From Natronospirillum operosum (lineage in GTDB: Bacteria > Pseudomonadota > Gammaproteobacteria > Pseudomonadales > Natronospirillaceae): a stretch of 64,000 nt of DNA. The stretch is taken from NCBI RefSeq assembly GCF_004768465.1, contig NZ_SRMF01000007.1, positions 48,399 through 112,398 of the forward strand, given 5' to 3'. The number at the start of each line of letters is the position of its first letter. The first letter of the stretch is position 1. The notes under the pieces were generated by a model. That model was not told where the DNA came from. It was given only the letters and a program-made list of their open reading frames with translations, and did no database searches. Below are positions 24,675 through 32,243 of the stretch, piece after piece. The position numbers were made by a program, and so were the translations under genes.

Positions 24675-24864
24675 GACGCAGCTCCCCGGTTGGCAAACCC
24701 ACATCCTGTTCGGTGCGGGCGATATCCATTTCCTGCAGTTCCGTGCGCAACCGTGAACGGATATTGTGGCGCCGTTGCCACTCCCTGAAAGTCGCCCTGA
24801 CGCGCTCAGGGAAGGGCACTGCAGCTTTGGATGGGTGGTCAGAGCAATAGCGTAGGTTGTTCAT
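24643..24864 (-). CDS. DUF1127-associated small protein, cassette 2 first gene
   Basis: A 73-residue protein whose central block is nearly identical to the cassette 1 first gene (REWQRRHNIRSRLRTELQEM, then DIARTEQD). Its N-terminus (MNNLRYCSDHPSKAAVPFPERV) differs completely, so only the core is under strong constraint. ATG at 24864 follows GAGGTTACGTT. It faces a LysR regulator that begins at 24971. Confidence 0.82.
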   Translation of the reverse strand: MNNLRYCSDHPSKAAVPFPERVRATFREWQRRHNIRSRLRTELQEMDIARTEQDVGLPTGELRHEATKPFWKA

Positions 24865-24970
24865 AACGTAACCTCATGAAATATGAATTGAGGCAGGCCT
24901 GCAATTGCTATTAAACTGCTCTGTAGTGGTACTATCCATCAGTCTTTAATGAAGGCGGCGTTCAGAAAAC

Positions 24971-25891
24971 ATGAACATAAAGCTGGATAAACTGCGCTCG
25001 TTCGTGCTCGTGGCCGACGAGGGCAACCTGACGCGGGCTGCCCGGCGGCGCCACACCACGCCCTCGGCTGTCAGCGAACACCTGCGGCAACTCGAAGGCC
25101 AGTTCGGCCTGCCCCTGTTTGATCGGTCCAGCCGGGGCATGGAGCTCACACCCGAAGGCCGCAAGCTGCTGCCCTCGGCCCGTCAGGCCCTGATGCAGAT
25201 CGCGGAGCTGGACGAGATTGCCCGCACACTGCGCTGTGAAGCGCCGACGACGCTGGTGCTGGGGCTGAATGCGCCACCGGAATATCTGAAAGTCGACCAG
25301 CTGCTGCGTCAGGCGGCGCAGGAACTGCCCGAGGCGCAGCTGGAGCTGATTACCAGCAATTCCTATCTGATTGTCGACCAGGTGCGCGAGGGCAAGATGG
25401 ATCTGGGCTTCATGTACGGTGATCCGAAGCATGACGTCCTGAAAGCCATGCGGCTGATGGATGTCGAGTTCTGCGTGGTCGGCCCGCCCGACAGCGAGCT
25501 GAGTGCCCTGCCGTCCGATCCGGAAGAGCGCCGGTCACTGCCCTGGATCTGGGCCTCCGACAAGTGCCCGATATCGCACATGATGCCCGACATCATCGGT
25601 TTTGAGCGCGAGCAGACCCGGGTGGTGTCCACTTCAGAAGACGAGCATGTCACCCTGTCCATGATCAGGGCAGGCCTGGGTTATGGCGTGGTGGAGAAGG
25701 AGATGGCACAGCACTGGGCGGACCGGGGCAGTGTGCGTATCCTGGCTGGGCCACCGACCACAACCAACCTCAACCTGGTGGTGCGTCGGGATCAGGCAGA
25801 GCGCAAGCCAATAACCGCCGTTGTCGAAATGATCAGCCGGCTCTGGCAGGACAGCACTACCCTGGCGGCAGAGGTGGAAGCTGTCGATTGA
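24971..25891 (+). CDS. LysR family regulator divergent from DUF1127 cassette 2
   Basis: A 306-residue LysR protein with the helix-turn-helix LRSFVLVADEGNLTRAARRRH, then TTPSAVSEHLRQLEGQFGLPLFDRSS, and a full effector domain. It is divergent from the DUF1127 cassette across 106 bp, in the same geometry as the LysR/DUF1127 pair at 13.5-14.9 kb and the MocR/DUF1127 pair at 17.5-19.6 kb. The C-terminus converges with and overlaps the ECF41 sigma gene by 35 bases. Effector unknown. Confidence 0.92.
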   Translation: MNIKLDKLRSFVLVADEGNLTRAARRRHTTPSAVSEHLRQLEGQFGLPLFDRSSRGMELTPEGRKLLPSARQALMQIAELDEIARTLRCEAPTTLVLGLNAPPEYLKVDQLLRQAAQELPEAQLELITSNSYLIVDQVREGKMDLGFMYGDPKHDVLKAMRLMDVEFCVVGPPDSELSALPSDPEERRSLPWIWASDKCPISHMMPDIIGFEREQTRVVSTSEDEHVTLSMIRAGLGYGVVEKEMAQHWADRGSVRILAGPPTTTNLNLVVRRDQAERKPITAVVEMISRLWQDSTTLAAEVEAVD

Positions 25892-26741
25892 AGGGCAACT
25901 TGTCAGGGTTGACCACCGAGTAGATGCGGAGCACCCGGCCGCCCTCCGTTTCGAGCACCGTCACTGAGCGAACTTCGCCGTCCACCCAGAGTATTGCGCC
26001 CGGCTGACCATTGACCGGCACCAGAGTGACATGCCAGCGCCCGCGCCAACTGCGCGCCAGGCCCATGGCCATTCGCGTTGCGGCTCTGATTCCATGCACC
26101 GGCTGACTCGCTGCCTGGGCCTTGCCGCCACCGTCCGCGACCCAGCACACCTCCTCGGCCATCAGGCGGGCAAAGGCTTCGCTGTCCTCGCTCATCATGG
26201 CATCGATAAAGCGGGTAACGACCTGGCGCTGCTGGTCGGCGTCAACGCGATAGCGCGGCCGTTCATCGCGCAGCCGGGCCCGGGCTCGGCTCACCAGTTG
26301 GCGGCTGGCGGCGGCGGTCTTGTTCAGGATGCCGGCAATATCTTCATGGCTGTAGTCGAACACTTCACGCAGCAGAAAAGCCGCACGCTCTTCTGCACTC
26401 AACGCTTCCAGGGTGACCAGAAAGGCCATGGACAGATCCGATGCCAGGGTCATCGTGGCCTCGGCATCCTGTTCTGTCTCATCCAGAAGCGGCTCGGGCA
26501 ACCAGGGCCCCTTGTAGGTTTCGCGGTGACGCTTCAACTCGCGCTGTCGATCAATGCCCAGGCGGGTGACCACGGTGACCAGCCAGGCCTCCGGATCACT
26601 CAACCCGGCGGTATCGACAGCCCGCCACTTGAGCCACGCCTCCTGTACGACATCTTCTGCCTCCACGCGGCTGCCCAGCAGTCGATAGGCCAGGCCGAAC
26701 AGGCGGGTGCGGGTGGCCTGATAGGTATCGATGGTGCTCAT
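25857..26741 (-). CDS. ECF41-type RNA polymerase sigma factor
   Basis: A 294-residue sigma factor. Region 2 occupies about 5-75 (TRTRLFGLAYRLLGSRVEAEDVVQEAWLKW) and region 4 about 110-165 (LSAEERAAFLLREVFDYSHEDIAGILNKTAAASRQLVSRARARL). A SnoaL-like C-terminal extension follows, with the two ECF41 signature words DGGGK (near 202) and NPDKL (near 275). In characterised ECF41 proteins this extension replaces an anti-sigma factor. A consensus ECF41 promoter lies upstream, so autoregulation is expected. The divergent neighbour is an AhpD-like protein, the standard genomic partner of this group. Confidence 0.95.
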   Translation of the reverse strand: MSTIDTYQATRTRLFGLAYRLLGSRVEAEDVVQEAWLKWRAVDTAGLSDPEAWLVTVVTRLGIDRQRELKRHRETYKGPWLPEPLLDETEQDAEATMTLASDLSMAFLVTLEALSAEERAAFLLREVFDYSHEDIAGILNKTAAASRQLVSRARARLRDERPRYRVDADQQRQVVTRFIDAMMSEDSEAFARLMAEEVCWVADGGGKAQAASQPVHGIRAATRMAMGLARSWRGRWHVTLVPVNGQPGAILWVDGEVRSVTVLETEGGRVLRIYSVVNPDKLPFNRQLPPLPPG

Positions 26742-26786
26742 GAGTTTGCTGTTCACGAAGTCGGTCCATTGCATCTTTGCAGCACA

Positions 26787-26813
26787 GACGTTTGAGCGCC
26801 AGAAAATGTGACA
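26787..26813 (-). promoter_or_regulatory. ECF41-type promoter for the sigma gene
   Basis: On the minus strand TGTCACA (26813-26807) is followed by exactly 16 bases and then CGTC (26790-26787). This matches the published ECF41 promoter form (TGTCACA, 16 nt, CGTC). The -10 lies 46 bp before the sigma gene start, so the factor probably transcribes itself. Confidence 0.85.
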
Positions 26814-26834
26814 GGACGCGGAGGGAAGACGTCT

Positions 26835-26861
26835 TGTCACATATCGATAGCGCCACACGTC
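26835..26861 (+). promoter_or_regulatory. ECF41-type promoter for the AhpD-like gene
   Basis: TGTCACA at 26835-26841, 16 bases, then CGTC at 26858-26861, pointing right towards the ATG at 26910. It is an exact second copy of the motif used by the divergent sigma gene, showing that both genes form one regulon. Confidence 0.88.
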
Positions 26862-26909
26862 CTGGTCAGGCCAATACCGGCAAAATACCGATTCAAGGAG
26901 CATTCCATC

Positions 26910-27410
26910 ATGACTGTACGTCTGGACTATTTAAAGCACGCCGCCCCCGAACCGCTCACCGCCCTGTCCGGGCTGAGTGGCTATGTGCACCACAGCGGGC
27001 TGGACCCGCAACTGATGCAGCTGGTACAGCTGCGCGCTTCACAGTTGAATGGCTGCGCCTACTGTGTGGAGATGCACACGCTGGACCTTGAGGCATTGGA
27101 AGAAAAGCCGGCACGCCTGTATCTGCTCCCGGTGTGGCGGGAGGCCGATGTGTATACCGAGGCCGAGCGTGCGGCGCTGGCCTGGGCCGAGGCGCTGACG
27201 CAGCTGCATGTCGGCCAGGACCTGGATGCGGATTATCAGGCCCTGACGCAACACTACTCACCCCAGACCATCCTGCAGCTAACCTTTGCCATTGTGGCCA
27301 TCAACGGCTGGAACCGCTTGAGCGTGGCTTTTGGGCGAGATACCGGCACCTATCAGCCGGGTGATCTGGATGGTTTTCTGGCTCAGGCACTGGCCAGGCT
27401 GCGTGCGTAA
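26910..27410 (+). CDS. Carboxymuconolactone decarboxylase / AhpD-family protein (ECF41 partner)
   Basis: A 166-residue AhpD-like protein. The redox pair and histidine CAYCVEMH start near residue 49, and the second conserved stretch FAIVAINGWNRLSVAF is near 130. The CxxC suggests a thiol peroxidase-type or reductase role; the native substrate is not known for ECF41 partners. CAAGGAG precedes the ATG at 26910. The last roughly 20 codons are duplicated in damaged form at 28424-28484, beyond the SDR gene that follows. Confidence 0.9.
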   Translation: MTVRLDYLKHAAPEPLTALSGLSGYVHHSGLDPQLMQLVQLRASQLNGCAYCVEMHTLDLEALEEKPARLYLLPVWREADVYTEAERAALAWAEALTQLHVGQDLDADYQALTQHYSPQTILQLTFAIVAINGWNRLSVAFGRDTGTYQPGDLDGFLAQALARLRA

Positions 27411-27439
27411 AGTGCCGCGCCTGGCACTGGATGGCATGT

Positions 27440-28366
27440 TCAGACTCCCGGGTCAACCCCCGTCATCTCGATGGAAAAATCCCACAAACGCTTTGCCTTC
27501 TCCAGGTCTTTGCTTGCGGGGCTTGAATCTACCTGCTGTGCAGGGCCGGCTCCTTCACTTCGTCTCCCAGGGCCAAAGTATTGCCCTCCCTCAACGTCTT
27601 TTGCCGTGGCAGCGAGGAGTGTAGGCCAGGCTCCCTGTGCTGATGAGTTCATAAATGGTTTGAGTAGCGGTACAACCAGTTGGAGCAGTATCCCTATGAA
27701 ACCGTCCACGTAGCGGTAGAGTTCGGTAGAGGCCATGCCGGGATGACAGGCAACGGCCATGACAGAGACGTTTTTCTGGCGCAGCCGGCGGTCAAGTTCA
27801 TAGGTAAAGAGCAGGTTGGCAAGCTTGCTGGCATAGTAACGCCTCCGTGGGTGGTAGTCCTTTTCTGCCTTGATGTCGTCCAGGAACAGCTCACCCTTAC
27901 CCAGTTTGTGACCGATACTGGAGACCGTCACAATTCGGCTGTTCGGCGTTGCCAGGAGCTTCGGCAGCAGATGCCCGGTGAGGGCAAAGTGCGCGAGGTG
28001 GTTGACGCCAAACTGAGACTCGAAGCCATCCTGGGTAATTGCCTTTGGATTCCACATGATCCCGGCATTGTTGACAAGAACATCGAGCTTCGGTTCCTGA
28101 GAAACGACCGCTGCCGCTGTGCTCACACTTGAGAGATCAGACAGGTCCAACATAACCAGCTTGGTATCAGCGTCTGGATAGGTCGCGAGGATATTGGCTA
28201 TCGCTGCTTCCCCCTTCTCTGCGTTGCGGCACCCGAGCAACACTCGTGCTCCTTTCCCGGCCAGCTCTTTTGCTGCTTCGAATCCGATGCCAGTATTGGC
28301 GCCCGTTATGAAGACTGTCTTGCCGTCCTGGTTGGGCACATCGGCTGCTGTGAAGTTGTTGATCAT
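27440..28366 (-). CDS. Short-chain dehydrogenase (retinol dehydrogenase-like)
   Basis: A 308-residue SDR with a classical Rossmann start (TVFITGANTGIGFEAAKELAGKGARVLLGCRN), LDVLVNNAGIM, SRIVTVSS and the active-site YYASK. Size and motif spacing fit the retinol-dehydrogenase/WW-oxidoreductase group, NADP-dependent with broad carbonyl or alcohol substrates. ATG at 28366 has GGGAGC. It lies convergent to the AhpD-like gene with only 29 bp between and is flanked on its other side by a duplicate of that gene's 3' end, suggesting insertion here. Confidence 0.9.
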   Translation of the reverse strand: MINNFTAADVPNQDGKTVFITGANTGIGFEAAKELAGKGARVLLGCRNAEKGEAAIANILATYPDADTKLVMLDLSDLSSVSTAAAVVSQEPKLDVLVNNAGIMWNPKAITQDGFESQFGVNHLAHFALTGHLLPKLLATPNSRIVTVSSIGHKLGKGELFLDDIKAEKDYHPRRRYYASKLANLLFTYELDRRLRQKNVSVMAVACHPGMASTELYRYVDGFIGILLQLVVPLLKPFMNSSAQGAWPTLLAATAKDVEGGQYFGPGRRSEGAGPAQQVDSSPASKDLEKAKRLWDFSIEMTGVDPGV

Positions 28367-28423
28367 GGGTGCTCCCAAGTGAGAAGACATGGCTTGATGT
28401 AAAATTCACATGAACAAGGTGAT

Positions 28424-28484
28424 GCCGGCACCTGTCAGCCGGGTGACCTTGATGGTTCAGGCGCTGGCCAAACTGCGCTCCTGA
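28424..28484 (+). pseudogene. Duplicated 3' end of the AhpD-like gene (remnant)
   Basis: This 61-bp stretch repeats the end of the AhpD-like gene (27342-27410): GCCGGCACC, CAGCCGGGTGA, GATGGTT, then CAGGC, CTGGCCA and a stop. An 8-base deletion breaks the frame. No upstream part of the gene is present. The last 28 bases also encode, on the other strand, the final residues of the metallo-beta-lactamase gene, so the original neighbour of this 3' end was that gene. Confidence 0.82.
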
Positions 28485-29506
28485 GGCATCAGTGACTGCC
28501 ACCAGCGCGTACCGGTCACCAGTTGACGCATATTCAGAATGTCACCCGGCACGGGCGTCGCCAGCCGAACATTCCTTTCGTCAGCCACCCGGGCGACTCG
28601 TTCAAGGGGCTCATACCAGGCATGGAAGGCCAGATCAAAGGTGCCGTTGTGGATGGGCATCATGGTATGCCCCTGCAGATCGATGTTCGCCTGCACACTC
28701 TGTTCCGGCGTCATGTGAATCTCGGGCCAGTCCCGGTCGTAGGCGCCGGTTTCGATCATGGTCAGATCAAAGGGGCCATAACGCCGGCCGATCTGTCCGA
28801 AGCCATGGAAATAACCGGAGTCACCACTGAAAAACAGGCTTTCATCGGGTGTCTTGATGACCCAGGAGCCCCACAGGCTGCTGTTGCCATCGTTCAGGCC
28901 GCGGCCGGAGAAGTGGCGCGCCGGGGTGAAGGCGATCAGTCCCTGGCCGACATTGAGTTCCTGCCACCAGTCAAATGACAGAATGTCTGTTGGACGAACA
29001 CCCCAATCGATCAGGTTCTTTTCTACACCCAGAGGGACCAGAAATTGCCGGGTCTTGCCCTTGAGTTGGCGGATCGTGGCCTTGTCGAGATGATCATAGT
29101 GGTTGTGCGAAATCAGCACCTTGTCAATCGGCGGCAGGTCAGCGACAGTGATCGGCGGGCGATGAAAACGCTTGGGGCCAATGAATGAGAAGGGTGAAGC
29201 CCGTTTTGACAACACCGGGTCCAGCAACCAGAACTCGCCATAGACCTTCAGCAACACCGAAGAGTGCCCCAGCCTGATCACAAACAGGCTGTCATTGGGC
29301 AGTTGCCGCAGTTGCTCCTGGTCAAGGTCCCGCACGGGCAGTGCTTCATCCGGGGAGGCATCCACCTTGCGTTCCATGATAAAGCGCTTCAGCAGACCGA
29401 AGAAGGTTGCGGAGGTGCCCAGTGGCATTGCTTCTTCATTGCGGAATCGACCGTTGCGGAAGTTTTTCCGCATCGGCTCATTGCGTACGACCATTTGGTT
29501 GTGCAT
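28457..29506 (-). CDS. Metallo-beta-lactamase fold hydrolase (UlaG/NAPE-PLD-like)
   Basis: A 349-residue MBL-fold enzyme. The metal-binding motif HNHYDHLD appears near residue 134, with other ligands expected in TPARHFSGR, FFSGDSGY and MPIHNGTFD. LGHSSVLLKVYGEFWLLDPVLSKRASPF is the usual strand before the active site in NAPE-PLD/RomA-like members. Related proteins hydrolyse phosphodiesters or lactones; the substrate here is unknown. ATG at 29506 follows GGGAGGG. It is divergent from a TetR regulator, with a near-perfect palindrome in the gap, so it is probably that regulator's target. Confidence 0.9.
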   Translation of the reverse strand: MHNQMVVRNEPMRKNFRNGRFRNEEAMPLGTSATFFGLLKRFIMERKVDASPDEALPVRDLDQEQLRQLPNDSLFVIRLGHSSVLLKVYGEFWLLDPVLSKRASPFSFIGPKRFHRPPITVADLPPIDKVLISHNHYDHLDKATIRQLKGKTRQFLVPLGVEKNLIDWGVRPTDILSFDWWQELNVGQGLIAFTPARHFSGRGLNDGNSSLWGSWVIKTPDESLFFSGDSGYFHGFGQIGRRYGPFDLTMIETGAYDRDWPEIHMTPEQSVQANIDLQGHTMMPIHNGTFDLAFHAWYEPLERVARVADERNVRLATPVPGDILNMRQLVTGTRWWQSLMPQERSLASA

Positions 29507-29581
29507 GGAAGACCCTCCCATAGTCAGGACAAAACCCAGAAACATAATTCAGAGTATCCTGTTCATTTAGAATTCAACAAA

Positions 29582-29602
29582 TAAACTACACCGTGCAGTT
29601 TA
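29582..29602. promoter_or_regulatory. Candidate TetR operator (21-bp near-palindrome)
   Basis: TAAACTACAC (29582-29591), one central base, and GTGCAGTTTA (29593-29602) are reverse complements except for one mismatch. It lies in the 177-bp divergent gap between the MBL gene (start 29506) and the TetR gene (start 29684). A further AAACCGCCC word follows to the right. Confidence 0.6.
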
Positions 29603-29683
29603 CATGTTGATAATGAAAAGTAAACCGCCCAGTGTATATTTCATCGCAAGGGTTTATACTGGGACCCGAGTGCAGAGGTAGCC

Positions 29684-30280
29684 ATGAAACTTTCAGAACA
29701 GAAACGCCTGAGTATCCTGCGGGCAGCAGAACGGCTGTTTTGCAGACACGGGGTCGAAAAGACCAGCATGGACCAGGTGGCAGACCAGGCCAGGGTCTCC
29801 AAACGTACCGTTTACAACCACTTTGACACCAAGGAAACGCTGTTCCACACCATTCTGCAGCAAATGCAGCAGCCCCTGGCTGAAGAGCAGGAAGTGGTGT
29901 TTGACCCGCAACAGGATATTGAGGTTCAACTGCGCAGTATCGCCGAGCAGGAGGCCCGACTGCTCTCCTCCGAGCAGGTTCTGAGCCTGGCTCGGGTTGC
30001 CTTCATGCACATGCTGCAGCGCCCGGAGCTCGCCCAGCAGTTCAACTCCGGCAAGCTTGGTTGCATGGTCTATCTGGACCGGTTTCTGCAGCAGGCGGTG
30101 GCCGCCGGTGTGCTGGACATCGAAGACATCGACCTGGCCGCCCGGCAGTTTGTCGCCCTGCTCAAATCCTTTATCTTCTACCCGCAGCTGTACGGCCTTG
30201 AGGCGCCGGACATGGCCCGGCAGCAGTACGTGATACAGCAGTCTGTCGACATGTTTCTCGCCCGATACCGCGCTCGCTGA
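29684..30280 (+). CDS. TetR/AcrR family regulator
   Basis: A 198-residue repressor. Residues 10-55 form the TetR helix-turn-helix (ILRAAERLFCRHGVEKTSMDQVADQARVSKRTVYNHFDTKETLFHTIL). The rest is an all-helical ligand and dimer domain of the TetR_C_7/AefR type (LSLARVAFMHMLQRPELAQQF). It should repress itself and the divergent MBL hydrolase through the palindrome between them. Ligand unknown. Confidence 0.92.
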   Translation: MKLSEQKRLSILRAAERLFCRHGVEKTSMDQVADQARVSKRTVYNHFDTKETLFHTILQQMQQPLAEEQEVVFDPQQDIEVQLRSIAEQEARLLSSEQVLSLARVAFMHMLQRPELAQQFNSGKLGCMVYLDRFLQQAVAAGVLDIEDIDLAARQFVALLKSFIFYPQLYGLEAPDMARQQYVIQQSVDMFLARYRAR

Positions 30281-30299
30281 GTCCGCAATGGCCGGCGCT

Positions 30300-30458
30300 T
30301 TACCGCGCCTTGCGTTCGGAGTACCGGTCCGTCAGCGTATCGACATGGGGGCGCATCAGCAGGGTGGTGCGCACCAGCCCCGCAGTCGGATTCCTGTGGG
30401 CAAAACGCTGATCAAGAGCGGGCAGATGGTCGGGGTCAGCGAGTGTGCGCAGGCGCAT
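30300..30458 (-). CDS. Possible 52-codon protein at the end of the MFS gene
   Basis: A 52-residue basic frame begins inside the end of the MFS gene (23-base overlap) and reads MRLRTLADPDHLPALDQRFA, later VRTTLLMRPHVDTLTDRY. No ribosome site is clear, but codon choice looks coding. It could be a small downstream gene of the MFS operon or a truncated 3' end of a lost gene. I do not recognise a family. Confidence 0.3.
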   Translation of the reverse strand: MRLRTLADPDHLPALDQRFAHRNPTAGLVRTTLLMRPHVDTLTDRYSERKAR

Positions 30459-31623
30459 AGTCATTCCTCGTCAGATATTGAAGCAGAGACAGGGCGCCCA
30501 GCGCCACCAGGCTGAGCGCGGCGGAAACAGCCAGAGCGCCGCTGCCGAGCCGTTCGATCAGCAGGGCGAACAGAAACGGGGAGAACGCCTGGCCGAAACG
30601 GGCCGGCGCCATCAGCCAGCCCTGGCGTCGGCCATAACCCTGGGGACCAAAAATGGCCAGCGGCAGCGTCCCCTTGGCGATGGTCAGAATGCCGTTGCCG
30701 GCGCCGTGCAGCAGAGTGAACAGGGCGGCCACCGGGGCGCCGAAGGTCAGTACGGCCACAGCGCCCAGCGGGTGGGCAGCGCAGGCCAGGCGCGCAGAAA
30801 ACAGCGGATGGAAGCGCCGCAACAGGGAGAACTCCAGCAGTCGGGCGGCCACCTGGGCTGGCCCGACCAATGCTGCCAGCCCAATGGCGGCGGTGGCGGT
30901 CAGGCCCACTTCCTGTAACAGTCGCGGCAGGTGCGCCGCCATGGCGGTGCTGAGAACCCAGGTAATGGTGAACACCAGTGCCAACAGGAACATCGTAAGG
31001 CGTGGCGCGACCTGGTGAGGCGGCTGTTGCTCGGGGCGACTCTGGTCGGCCTGAACCGTTCTGGGCAGCAACAGGCGGTTGAGCGGCAGGCCTATCAACA
31101 GATGCGCCGCACTCCAGACAAGACAGGCCACCCGCCAGCCGAACTCGGCATCCATCCAGCCGGTCAGCGGCCAGCACACGGTGCTGGCAAACCCTGCGAC
31201 CAGGGTTATGCCTGTAATGGGGCCGCGCGCCTGGCGCCCATACAGGCCAGTCAGGGTGGAAAAGGCCGCTTCGTAGAGGCCTACCGCCATGCCGACACCA
31301 ATGATCGCCCAGGCGACCCAGAGCATGACCGGCCCCTGAGCCAGACCGAGAACCAGCAGGCCGATGGCGAACAGCAGGCTGGAGGTTGCGAGCAACCCCC
31401 TGCCGCCGTGCAGATCGATCCGATGGCCGGCGGCAGGGCCGAGAAGGGCTGTAATGATCAGGGCGAGAGAGAAAGCGCCAAAGACACTACCGGTTGATAC
31501 ACCAAGATCCCGTGCCATGGGCACCGCCAGAATGGCCGGCAGGTAATAGGTGGAGCCCCAGGCCAGGGTTTGTGTCAGGCCCAGAGTAATGGTCACCTGG
31601 CGTTGCGCGCTCATGGGCGACAT
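30436..31623 (-). CDS. Major facilitator superfamily transporter
   Basis: A 395-residue inner-membrane protein with 12 predicted helices. N-terminal QTLAWGSTYYLPAILAVPMARDLG is characteristic of a subgroup often annotated as MFS permease next to PadR or ArsR regulators. A conserved loop GRQARGPITGITL follows helix 4, and LMAPARFGQAFSPFLFALL lies near helix 11. Substrate unknown; efflux of toxic or antibiotic-like compounds is the usual guess. A PadR regulator in the same direction lies 110 bp upstream, with a nested dyad between them. Confidence 0.88.
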   Translation of the reverse strand: MSPMSAQRQVTITLGLTQTLAWGSTYYLPAILAVPMARDLGVSTGSVFGAFSLALIITALLGPAAGHRIDLHGGRGLLATSSLLFAIGLLVLGLAQGPVMLWVAWAIIGVGMAVGLYEAAFSTLTGLYGRQARGPITGITLVAGFASTVCWPLTGWMDAEFGWRVACLVWSAAHLLIGLPLNRLLLPRTVQADQSRPEQQPPHQVAPRLTMFLLALVFTITWVLSTAMAAHLPRLLQEVGLTATAAIGLAALVGPAQVAARLLEFSLLRRFHPLFSARLACAAHPLGAVAVLTFGAPVAALFTLLHGAGNGILTIAKGTLPLAIFGPQGYGRRQGWLMAPARFGQAFSPFLFALLIERLGSGALAVSAALSLVALGALSLLQYLTRNDYAPAHTR

Positions 31624-31653
31624 CTCCAGGGCAGGCCTCTTGCGTCAATGCGT

Positions 31654-31690
31654 TGACCACCTAGGCATCGATCATCGATGTATGTGGTCA
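31654..31690. promoter_or_regulatory. Nested dyad between PadR and MFS genes
   Basis: Outer arms TGACCAC (31654-31660) and GTGGTCA (31684-31690) enclose inner arms CATCGAT (31666-31672) and ATCGATG (31674-31680), all nearly co-centred. The element lies 31-67 bp upstream of the MFS start, a good position for a PadR repressor site. Confidence 0.5.
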
Positions 31691-31733
31691 TAAAATATAT
31701 AGTCACAAAAAAAGCCATGCTGTATCCCTCTCT

Positions 31734-32132
31734 TCAGCGGCGCTCAGCGGCTGATTTGCTGGCAACAATGCAGTCGGTAGCTTCCAGCCAGGCGTCCACC
31801 GCCACCTTGAACGCCTCCCGGCCCTTGTCCGTCAGTGCATACACCTTGCGTGACCGGCCCTGAACCACCTCGCTGGTGGCGCTCAGATAGCCGCCCGCCT
31901 CGAACTCGTTGAGCATGGGGTACACGGTGCCCTCCGACGGGCTGCAGCAGCCGCTGGTGCTCTTTTCGACCGCCTGCACCACCTCATAACCGTGCATGGG
32001 CTTGCGGTGCAGCACGCTGAGCACAAAGAACTTGGACAACGACATCTTTATGGTGCCGCGCCAATACTTCGGGTCACTGTAGTCCGGCACCTGGCGGTTA
32101 CCGGCACGGGCTGATCGGGTTGCTGCGTTCAT
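31734..32132 (-). CDS. PadR family transcriptional regulator
   Basis: A 132-residue PadR protein. The winged helix spans about 30-105, with KFFVLSVLHRKPMHGYEVVQAVEKST, SPSEGTVYPMLNEFEAGGYL and SRKVYALTDKGREAFK. It has an N-terminal extension of about 25 residues before the fold and a short C-terminal helix, so it belongs to the small subfamily 2. A Cys pair GCCSP in the winged helix could matter for redox sensing, but this is inference. It probably represses the downstream MFS gene. Confidence 0.9.
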   Translation of the reverse strand: MNAATRSARAGNRQVPDYSDPKYWRGTIKMSLSKFFVLSVLHRKPMHGYEVVQAVEKSTSGCCSPSEGTVYPMLNEFEAGGYLSATSEVVQGRSRKVYALTDKGREAFKVAVDAWLEATDCIVASKSAAERR

Positions 32133-32243
32133 GAGGTTGAACTCTATGCCTTGGTGTTCGAGGTGTCAAGCAGGCAGACAACTCTGGTATGCGAAATTGC
32201 GGGGCTGGTGTTCTAGGCGGTAGAGGTGATCGGCGATCGGCGA

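Noticed and set aside
30288-30515. A 75-codon plus-strand frame after the TetR gene
   Set aside because: It is antisense to the end of the MFS gene and to a better minus-strand frame and has no ribosome site.
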